A stretch of 32,300 bases of DNA from Paracoccaceae bacterium (GTDB taxonomy: Bacteria; Pseudomonadota; Alphaproteobacteria; Rhodobacterales; Rhodobacteraceae). This document shows positions 7,924 through 13,903 of this stretch, piece after piece. Positions within the stretch are counted from its first letter, which is position 1, and each line of letters opens with the position of its first letter. Both the position numbers and the translations under genes were made by a program. The notes beneath the pieces were generated by a model that saw nothing but the letters and a program-made list of their open reading frames with translations, was not told where the DNA came from and searched no databases. The stretch spans positions 8,471 to 40,770 of the forward strand of contig JAHEJA010000026.1 of assembly GCA_024639125.1 (NCBI GenBank), given 5' to 3'.

Positions 7924-8501
7924 TGGTCTGCTCCTTCGTCGATGATGACGGCTTGACCCGTAAGGGCATGATGGATTCGTGCATAGGCGACATAGACGCC
8001 AACGAGTGCGGCAGAAACAGCCCCAATCAGGCTAAGACCATAGGCCCACCACACGGGAAATTGCAGCAGAAATGTTGTTTGTCCGCGGTTCATCTTGTCC
8101 CACATGCCTTGGTTCAGCTGAATAGCGATCATAACCAAAACAGCAGCAAACAGGATTTCGATAATGGCTTTTAAATATAACTGCGCGCGCACAGGAAGCC
8201 CATTGGTGAAAATATCAACGTTCGCATGTGCGCCGGTTATTTGGGTCAATGGAAGAAACGCAAATATGGTAAAGGCAATACCAGCTTCGACCAATTCATA
8301 ATCACCATTCACAGGGCCAATGCCGACGTTGATCATGGTTTGGGCAAATCCCCCCAAGAGGCCAGCGGCAAAGTCAGAATGGAAAAAGCCGCTCAGGGTG
8401 CGACCAAAAATCGAAAAACATATCAGAAGGATCAAAACCGTTAGAACAAGACCACCTAAAAAGGCCATGAATTTTGACAGAGCAAGGAAAAAGCGGTGCA
8501 T
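7920..8501 (-). CDS. dctQ: TRAP transporter small permease (DctQ)
   Basis: The small four-helix membrane subunit of a TRAP transporter, 193 residues from the ATG at 8501. Hydrophobic helices lie near the N-terminus (ALSKFMAFLGGLVLTVLILL), in the middle (AGIAFTIFAFLPLTQIT and YLKAIIEILFAAVLVMI) and near the C-terminus (WAYGLSLIGAVSAALVGVYVA). The mid-protein ITGAHANVDIFT segment is typical of DctQ. An upstream TTG at 8540 would extend the protein into a strong stem-loop, and GGGGA precedes the ATG at 8501, so I chose the latter. It is separated from dctP by that hairpin and overlaps dctM by 4 bases. Confidence 0.9.
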   Translation of the reverse strand: MHRFFLALSKFMAFLGGLVLTVLILLICFSIFGRTLSGFFHSDFAAGLLGGFAQTMINVGIGPVNGDYELVEAGIAFTIFAFLPLTQITGAHANVDIFTNGLPVRAQLYLKAIIEILFAAVLVMIAIQLNQGMWDKMNRGQTTFLLQFPVWWAYGLSLIGAVSAALVGVYVAYARIHHALTGQAVIIDEGADH

Positions 8502-8516
8502 AACGTCCCCAAGGTA

Positions 8517-8554
8517 GGCAAAGAAAGAGGGCCGCAACAACGTGTGTGCGGCCC
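8517..8554 (-). terminator. intercistronic hairpin between dctP and dctQ
   Basis: A perfect 8-bp stem (GGGCCGCA at 8529-8536 with TGCGGCCC at 8547-8554) has a 10-base loop. On the minus strand it is followed by a T-rich CTCTTTCTTT. It starts 15 bases after the dctP stop. Such partial terminators or mRNA 3'-end stabilisers commonly allow more binding protein than permease to be made. Whether it terminates or only stabilises is not decidable here. Confidence 0.7.
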
Positions 8555-8569
8555 AGTTTCAGTTAGTGA

Positions 8570-9601
8570 TTATTGCGCTGAATATTCAGCCATCAAACCA
8601 CGTGCTTCGTCGATCAATGCCTGACCGTCGATACCTTTGGTTTTCATGTCAGCAATCCAATCCGCATAGATTGGATTAACCAGCTCACGCCACTCCGTTG
8701 TATCCGTGACAGTGATGATGTTGTTGCCAAGCTCTTCTGCGACCGCGCGGGCTTGCCAATCGGCATCCTGCTGCGTTGCGCCCGCAAAGATCGAGAACAT
8801 CAAACCAGAGTGGTTGTCGATCATTTCTTGGATATCAGCAGGTAGGCTGTCAAACTTGGCTTTGTTCATCGCAAGGAAGAACGTCAAAGTATAAAGCGCC
8901 GGACCTTCGAATTGTGTGTGATTAGACACTAATTCAGGAACTTTTAGGGATGCAGAGACTTCCCAAGGGATCGTTGTACCGTCAATCACGCCTTTTGAAA
9001 GCGCTTCGCCAACAGCTGGAACAGGCATCCCAACAGGGGTTGCACCAACGCGCTCTAGCAATTGGTTCACAAGACGGGATCCGCCACGAATTTTCATGCC
9101 TTCTAGGTCAGCAGGTGTTTCAACTGGGTCTGCTGTGTGGAACATGCCAGGACCATGAACCCAAGTGCCCAACATCTTAAGGTCTTTGGTTTCGCCGTCT
9201 TTCATGTGACGTTCGTGCATTTTCCAAAACGCATATGACGCGGCATCTGCATCTTCTACCATGAAGGGAAGCTCGAACACTTCGGTTGTGGGATAACGAC
9301 CAGGTGTGTACCCGACAACGACCCAACCAATGTCCACGATACCGTCTTGGACGTGGTCGATCAATTCAGGTGGTGTGCCGCCAAGTGACATCGTCGCATA
9401 ACGCTCGATCTTGATACGACCGCGCGAGTTGCGTTCCAGATTGTTGGCCCAAACATCAAGAATTTCTACCGGTACGTTCGCACCAGCTGGCAAGAAGTGT
9501 TCTAACTTAAGGGTTACTTCTTGAGCAAATGCGCTGGTTGCAGTCATTGCAGCCATTGCGACACCGCCGAGCAAGCTCAGTGCAGTTCTACGTGTGGTCA
9601 T
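8570..9601 (-). CDS. dctP: TRAP transporter periplasmic binding protein (DctP)
   Basis: A 343-residue periplasmic solute-binding protein with an N-terminal signal sequence. It has basic TTRR, a hydrophobic core and an AFA-QE cleavage site near residue 26; the double arginine leaves Tat export possible. The MKIRGGSRLVNQLLERVG segment contains the arginine that in this family usually salt-bridges the substrate carboxylate. GGAGG lies just before the ATG at 9601. It is the first gene of dctPQM, 159 bases downstream of the 3-hydroxybenzoate hydroxylase, with its own promoter. By context the ligand is probably a hydroxybenzoate or hydroxycinnamate. Klebsiella mhb has a different transporter (MhbT) in an equivalent role. 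Confidence 0.92.
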   Translation of the reverse strand: MTTRRTALSLLGGVAMAAMTATSAFAQEVTLKLEHFLPAGANVPVEILDVWANNLERNSRGRIKIERYATMSLGGTPPELIDHVQDGIVDIGWVVVGYTPGRYPTTEVFELPFMVEDADAASYAFWKMHERHMKDGETKDLKMLGTWVHGPGMFHTADPVETPADLEGMKIRGGSRLVNQLLERVGATPVGMPVPAVGEALSKGVIDGTTIPWEVSASLKVPELVSNHTQFEGPALYTLTFFLAMNKAKFDSLPADIQEMIDNHSGLMFSIFAGATQQDADWQARAVAEELGNNIITVTDTTEWRELVNPIYADWIADMKTKGIDGQALIDEARGLMAEYSAQ

Positions 9602-9760
9602 TATAAGTCCTCCCTTGACCCAATTACCTGCTTTTGCAGGTTTCTTATTTTACATCATAGCGACAGAACAAATGCCAGCAATTCCTTTTCACGAGGTATG
9701 ACAAATCTGTTCCACTCAGGTTGATATGCTACATAACTATTATGGCTTGTCACTATATTT
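9602..9760 (-). promoter_or_regulatory. dctP promoter, leader hairpin and upstream operator-like site
   Basis: On the minus strand, TTGCTG (9681-9676), a 16-base spacer and TATGAT (9659-9654) form a good sigma70-type promoter. The predicted leader then carries a 6-bp hairpin, ACCTGC-TTTT-GCAGGT (9626-9641), before the Shine-Dalgarno. Further upstream, at 9732-9744, lies the palindrome CATAA-CTA-TTATG. Its inner 11 bases, ATAACTATTAT, are identical to the centre of the 37-bp palindrome at 6366-6402. The promoter is read directly; the regulatory role is inferred. Confidence 0.6.
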
Positions 9761-10981
9761 CTAAAATTTCATTGGCCTTTTGCGGGTTTCTAGGGAAACA
9801 GCCCCCTCTAGGCCGGTGCTTCCGTATAGCCAATCTATTTGATCGTACCATTCTTCGGCAGTACGGCTATTCATCACCGCATTTCGTAAATCGGCATGAG
9901 CGCCGGCCGGATGGTAAACGTGTTCGCCAATTGCTCTGGATTGTAGCTGCACGCGCGAGGTACGCAAGAACCGCCGCTTTTTGTAATCTACAAGGGCGGT
10001 TTCAATGTCGCTTGTCGTGTCGAGAAGAGCGGATAAAGCAACTGCATCTTCCATTGCCATACACGCGCCCTGGGCAAAATATTGCAGCATCGGGTGCGCG
10101 GCATCCCCCAACAAGGCGACGCGACCATCCACCCAGGTGTCAACGGGATCACGATCGCACAGCACCCATAGCTTCCAATCTTTGCCTTTGTCGATGATTT
10201 GACGGGCAACAGGGCTGACATGATCAAACCCTTTGCGCACTTCGTCGTGACCAACGGGTTTGCCAGCAACGGGTTCGGGCGCATCATTGTGATAGGTCAC
10301 AACCAAATTGAACATTTTCCATCCCTTCAGCGGATAATGCACAATATGACATTTCGGACCGGCCCAAAGTGTTGCGGCATTCCATCTAAGGTCTTGGGGC
10401 ATTTCTTCGGTTGGGATCACGCTGCGGTATGTGGTGTGACCACTGACACGCGGGGCGCCGTCCCCGACCAATTGTTTGCGGATATTCGACCAAAGCCCAT
10501 CAGCCCCGATCAACGCTTTGCCCGTTACACGATCTCCGTTTTCCAGAATGGCTGTGGCGGTTGTGCCATCTTGATCATAGCGCGCAACACCGCTGTTTGT
10601 GCGCAATTCAACCAGATCATGTTCAACACATGCTTGCAAAAAGACGCCATGCAAATCCCCGCGATGCACAACGGCATAGGGGTTTTTAAACCGCTCTCTA
10701 AATGCATCACCCAAAGGTATGCGCGTTATTTCTTGCCCAGTAAGCGCATCCATGAGGCGCAGATTGTCTATGTAAACAGCCATATTGCGGGCTGCATCCC
10801 CGACGCCGAGATAGTCAAAGGCATGAAACGCGTTTGGTCCCAACTGAATGCCAGCGCCGATTTCGCCTAGGTTGGCGGCCTTTTCCAGCACGATCGAGCG
10901 GATGCCCTTTTGCGCCAAACCGATGGCAGTGGCTAAACCCCCTATGCCGCCGCCAGCGATAATGATTGGTAGATCACTCAT
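9761..10981 (-). CDS. mhbM: 3-hydroxybenzoate 6-hydroxylase
   Basis: This 406-residue class A flavoprotein monooxygenase converts 3-hydroxybenzoate to gentisate with NAD(P)H and oxygen. The N-terminal GGGIGGLATAIGLAQKG is the FAD Rossmann motif. A DG motif (IGADGLWSNIRKQL) follows, and GDAAHPMLQYFAQGACMAMED is the second FAD-binding motif. The stretches GEIGAGIQLGPNAFHAF, VSGHTTYRSVIPTE and LWAGPKCHIVHYPL closely resemble MhbM/NagX/XlnD-type enzymes as I remember them. This supports the specific assignment over salicylate 1-hydroxylase. It is the last gene of the D-H-I-M operon, 3 bases after the isomerase gene. The alternative symbols xlnD and nagX are also in use for this activity. Confidence 0.9.
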   Translation of the reverse strand: MSDLPIIIAGGGIGGLATAIGLAQKGIRSIVLEKAANLGEIGAGIQLGPNAFHAFDYLGVGDAARNMAVYIDNLRLMDALTGQEITRIPLGDAFRERFKNPYAVVHRGDLHGVFLQACVEHDLVELRTNSGVARYDQDGTTATAILENGDRVTGKALIGADGLWSNIRKQLVGDGAPRVSGHTTYRSVIPTEEMPQDLRWNAATLWAGPKCHIVHYPLKGWKMFNLVVTYHNDAPEPVAGKPVGHDEVRKGFDHVSPVARQIIDKGKDWKLWVLCDRDPVDTWVDGRVALLGDAAHPMLQYFAQGACMAMEDAVALSALLDTTSDIETALVDYKKRRFLRTSRVQLQSRAIGEHVYHPAGAHADLRNAVMNSRTAEEWYDQIDWLYGSTGLEGAVSLETRKRPMKF

Positions 10982-10984
10982 GGA

Positions 10985-11629
10985 TTATTCTGCATCTGGC
11001 TGTTTGGACGGATGGGCCTTGGCAAAAGCAGGAAGCCCCTCGCAGGCGGCATGGATCGCGCGCAGCCGTGGCATAGCGCTTAGATCAACGTTGAAGCGAG
11101 CGGCAGAAAATATCTGAGGCACCAAGTATATATCGGCCATCCCTGGGGTATCCCCAAAGCAGAATTTGGTATTTGGACGATGGGCTAACAAGGCTTCGCA
11201 AGCGGCCAAGCCGTCGCCAATCCATCGTTGGCACCACGCATTTTTAGCATCTTGATCCGCCCCAAATTCGGACCCGATATATTGCAAAACACGCAGGTTT
11301 TGTAATGGATGAATATCGCACCCAATAACGGCACAAAACGCACGGACATCGGCACGTTCGGTTAGGTCATGGGGCAACATAGGCGTGTTTGGATAAGCTT
11401 CGTCCAACCATTCCAAAATCGCAGGAGACTGTGTTAGCACTTTGCCATCGACTTCAAATGTTGGCACCAACATCTGAGGATTGAGCGCTTTGTAGGCCGC
11501 GCCTTTTTGTTCGCCACCCTCTTTGGTTAAATGCACCGGATGAAAACGATAATCTAACCCCTTGAGGTTCATCGCGATACGGCAGCGATAGGATGACGAG
11601 CTGCGAAAATATCCGTGAAAATCGATCAT
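10985..11629 (-). CDS. mhbI: maleylpyruvate isomerase (zeta-class GST fold)
   Basis: A 214-residue zeta-class glutathione S-transferase homologue that isomerises maleylpyruvate to fumarylpyruvate using glutathione. The N-terminal thioredoxin-like domain has RSSSSYRCRIAMNLKGL (the family's usual SSCxxxRVRIAL with serine in place of the first cysteine), NPQMLVPTFEVDG and the TQSPAILEWLDE segment. An all-helical C-terminal domain follows. In other bacteria the same fold serves as maleylacetoacetate isomerase for homogentisate. The flanking gentisate dioxygenase and 3-hydroxybenzoate hydroxylase favour maleylpyruvate. It overlaps the hydrolase gene by 4 bases (ATGA). Confidence 0.9.
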   Translation of the reverse strand: MIDFHGYFRSSSSYRCRIAMNLKGLDYRFHPVHLTKEGGEQKGAAYKALNPQMLVPTFEVDGKVLTQSPAILEWLDEAYPNTPMLPHDLTERADVRAFCAVIGCDIHPLQNLRVLQYIGSEFGADQDAKNAWCQRWIGDGLAACEALLAHRPNTKFCFGDTPGMADIYLVPQIFSAARFNVDLSAMPRLRAIHAACEGLPAFAKAHPSKQPDAE

Positions 11630-12321
11630 TCGGCTGTTCCTAGCGATAGCTTGATTGGCGCCAACCCATCAATGCCACCAGTGATGATGTCGCCAGCGAT
11701 TACGGGGCCAACGCCTTCTGGTGTGCCTGTTAAAATCACGTCACCCGCACGAAGGTGATAGTATTTCGACAGATCAACAACGACATCTGTGACGCTATGG
11801 ATCAATTTTGACAGATCAGAGTCTTGTTTGGTTTCGCCATTCACCTCTAGATGGATACGTTGGTTTGCGATGGTCCCAAAATCGGATGCTTTGGTGATCG
11901 GTGCAAACACGGCAGAGTGTTCTACGTCTTTCCCCAAATCCCAAGGGCGTTGTTTTGAGCGGGCCACCAATTGAAGATCACGGCGTGTCATGTCCAAAGC
12001 GCAGCAATAGCCATAGATGGCATCCGCTGCTTGGTCTTGGGTCGCGCGAAAAACCGGTGTCCCGATGACAAGCGCAAGTTCCATTTCATAATGAAAATTC
12101 TCAGTTCCCGGAGGATAGGGTATCGTCGCATCGGTGGCCAAAGTCGCAGAGGGCGTTTTTGTGAAATAAAACGGTGCGTCACGGTCAACCTCGACCCCCA
12201 TTTCCGCAGCATGGGCAGCATAGTTGCGCCCAACACAGAAAATCCGGTGCACGGGAAACAAAGCTGCTTCGCCTTGGACTGGGATAGTATTGATCTCTGG
12301 CGTCTCAAATAAATAAGTCAT
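11626..12321 (-). CDS. mhbH: fumarylpyruvate hydrolase (FAH family)
   Basis: This 231-residue fumarylacetoacetate-hydrolase-family enzyme should split fumarylpyruvate into fumarate and pyruvate, the last step of the glutathione-dependent gentisate pathway. FCVGRNYAAHAAEM near the N-terminus, YEMELALVIG (metal-binding glutamates) and ALDMTRRDLQ (metal-binding aspartate) are visible, as is the family's GDVILTGTPEGVGP near the end. It overlaps gentisate dioxygenase upstream and the isomerase downstream by 4 bases each, which indicates translational coupling. Homologues can act on related 2,4-diketones. The specific substrate comes from the operon. Confidence 0.9.
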   Translation of the reverse strand: MTYLFETPEINTIPVQGEAALFPVHRIFCVGRNYAAHAAEMGVEVDRDAPFYFTKTPSATLATDATIPYPPGTENFHYEMELALVIGTPVFRATQDQAADAIYGYCCALDMTRRDLQLVARSKQRPWDLGKDVEHSAVFAPITKASDFGTIANQRIHLEVNGETKQDSDLSKLIHSVTDVVVDLSKYYHLRAGDVILTGTPEGVGPVIAGDIITGGIDGLAPIKLSLGTAE

Positions 12322-13346
12322 CTGCTTCTTTCTTCATAGTAACCCAACCGATCCTGTAAGGGACGGTCATGAACGCGGATCAGAAATGAGTCTTCTTCCG
12401 CATGGTGTGTGATTTCTGAAAATACGGGTGCGGTAAACGTGTCTTTGTTCGTCCATTCGATCTTGTGACCGTTGATGATGGAATGCCCTTTGCCTTTGAT
12501 GACGTGGAACGCTGACGACGTGGATCGCAGCGGGGGTGTATCCGTGTCCCCAGATCCAAGCATCATTGCCGTAAAGCCCATCGTCGGCAAAACATCGGCA
12601 CCGGTTTCTGGATTTACATAGTCTAGCTCGGCAACCTCTCCATGTGCTGCCATCGCACGCAAGGCTGGCTCGGTGCGCGCCCATGGGTAGCGCATCATTG
12701 GATATTTGCGCGCGCTCACACGGCTGCGTGTTGGGGCAAGGCCGGCAGCCAGATATTCCACTTGGCTTGCATCGGGGCGGTTTCGCTGTGCTTGAAGCGG
12801 GCCTTCTTTTGCATATGACCCTTCTAGGTACACAAACAACGGCAAATCCAATGCGTCTAACCAGATCACAGGGTTATCCCCATCATGGCCGTGATCGTGC
12901 CATTCCCCGCCCGGTGTTAACACCAGATCGCCTTCCTCCATAGGAAGCCGTTCGCCATCAACAACCGTATAGGCGCCGGTGCCTTCGACCATAATACGAA
13001 CGGCTGACGGTGTATGCACATGCGCCGGTGCCGTTTCACCAGGGAGCAACAATTGCATCCCCAAATAAATCGAAGACGTTGCTTGCATCGCCCCCGTGCC
13101 ACGACCCGGATCAGATAGAACCAAAACACGGCGCTCTGCTTTTTCAACAGGGGTAAGTTCGCCCGCGCGCAACAACAAGGGGCGCAGCTTGTCAAATTTC
13201 CAATGTCCTGTTTTGGTGACGGGCTGTGGTTGCCCGTGTGGTAACACATTGCGCATCATTGGCCAAAGCGGTGCGACACCTGCTTTGGTCATGTCATCGC
13301 GATAATCCTGTGGTAAATCGTCCAAGGTCCCTAGTTGTTGGCTCAT
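12318..13346 (-). CDS. mhbD: gentisate 1,2-dioxygenase
   Basis: A 342-residue bicupin iron(II) dioxygenase that opens the ring of gentisate to maleylpyruvate. The N-terminal cupin contains the metal-binding histidines in AHVHTPSAVRIMVEG and in GGEWHDHGHDG. The C-terminal cupin (SSAFHVIKGKGHSIINGH) is intact. Length and motif order match the family. The ATG at 13346 has GGAGG six bases upstream; an upstream in-frame start at 13367 has no such support. It is the first gene of the mhbDHIM-like operon and is transcribed away from the MarR gene across a 91-base region with back-to-back promoters. Confidence 0.93.
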   Translation of the reverse strand: MSQQLGTLDDLPQDYRDDMTKAGVAPLWPMMRNVLPHGQPQPVTKTGHWKFDKLRPLLLRAGELTPVEKAERRVLVLSDPGRGTGAMQATSSIYLGMQLLLPGETAPAHVHTPSAVRIMVEGTGAYTVVDGERLPMEEGDLVLTPGGEWHDHGHDGDNPVIWLDALDLPLFVYLEGSYAKEGPLQAQRNRPDASQVEYLAAGLAPTRSRVSARKYPMMRYPWARTEPALRAMAAHGEVAELDYVNPETGADVLPTMGFTAMMLGSGDTDTPPLRSTSSAFHVIKGKGHSIINGHKIEWTNKDTFTAPVFSEITHHAEEDSFLIRVHDRPLQDRLGYYEERSR

Positions 13347-13437
13347 GTGCTTCCTCCCAAAAGACAAATGGCTAATTAATATGTATGCTTATTATAAGTA
13401 TACTTGTCAATTTTTATTTCTTTTCTATACTCGTCTG
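13347..13437. promoter_or_regulatory. divergent promoters and operator between gentisate operon and marR
   Basis: On the minus strand, TTGACA (13410-13405), 17 bases and CATACA (13387-13382) form the gentisate-operon promoter. On the plus strand, TTGTCA (13404-13409), 16 bases and TATACT (13426-13431) form the marR promoter. The two -35 boxes overlap. An inverted repeat with 9-base arms GTATGCTTA and TAAGTATAC (one mismatch, spacer TTA) occupies 13383-13403, between -35 and -10 of the operon promoter. A MarR dimer bound there should block both. The AAGTATACTT palindrome at 13396-13405 overlaps it. Confidence 0.7.
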
Positions 13438-13902
13438 ATGTCAATGATTTATCAAATGCCTGGCAATCTTATTCGTCGGCTTCATCAAATTTCAACCTCT
13501 GTGTTTACAGATCGCACCAAGGATTTGGGCGTCGATATAACCGCGCCGCAATTCGCGGCCTTGATGGTTCTAAGTGATCACAAGGCCATCGACCAAGCCA
13601 CGTTGGCGGGAATGATTGCGCTTGATCGCACAACGATTGGCGGTGTTGTCGAACGTATGTTGGCCAAGGATTGGTTAACGCGCGCCACCAGTCAAACAGA
13701 TCGCCGTGCCAAGGTGCTTGAGCTTACTGCCAAGGGCCAAACCTTGTTGGATCAGCTGAAACCCATTGTGCACGAGATGCAACAAGACATCCTTCCGGGG
13801 CTAAGTGAAGAAGAACGTGATACGTTTATTCGGTTAGCACAAAAGGCGGCTGAAACGGGAAATACCCTTAGCCGCGCGCCTTTGGTGATCAAGGTAAAAT
13901 AA
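13438..13902 (+). CDS. MarR-family regulator of the gentisate operon
   Basis: This 154-residue winged-helix MarR protein has its recognition region at IALDRTTIGGVVERML and wing at QTDRRAKVLELTAKG. It is divergent from the gentisate operon, where Klebsiella mhbR (a LysR regulator) sits, so the regulator class differs while the position is kept. ATG 13438 is chosen because the protein then begins just before the first helix. An upstream in-frame start at 13345 would run through both promoters, and 13444 is a second possibility. No Shine-Dalgarno precedes 13438, and the predicted transcription start falls on or next to the ATG, so the message may be leaderless. The likely effector is 3-hydroxybenzoate or gentisate (inference). 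It is convergent with paaZ, one base apart. Confidence 0.88.
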   Translation: MSMIYQMPGNLIRRLHQISTSVFTDRTKDLGVDITAPQFAALMVLSDHKAIDQATLAGMIALDRTTIGGVVERMLAKDWLTRATSQTDRRAKVLELTAKGQTLLDQLKPIVHEMQQDILPGLSEEERDTFIRLAQKAAETGNTLSRAPLVIKVK

Positions 13903-13903
13903 T

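Noticed and set aside
8502-8540. TTG start for dctQ at 8540
   Set aside because: It would place coding sequence within the dctP-dctQ hairpin and has no Shine-Dalgarno; ATG 8501 is better.
10199-10870. 223-codon plus-strand open frame inside the 3-hydroxybenzoate hydroxylase gene
   Set aside because: Antisense shadow of a well-conserved gene; the translated sequence shows no recognisable domain and lacks a convincing ribosome site.
13345-13437. Upstream extension of the plus-strand MarR frame
   Set aside because: It crosses both divergent promoters and the gentisate operon start; its aromatic-rich residues do not look like a MarR N-terminus.
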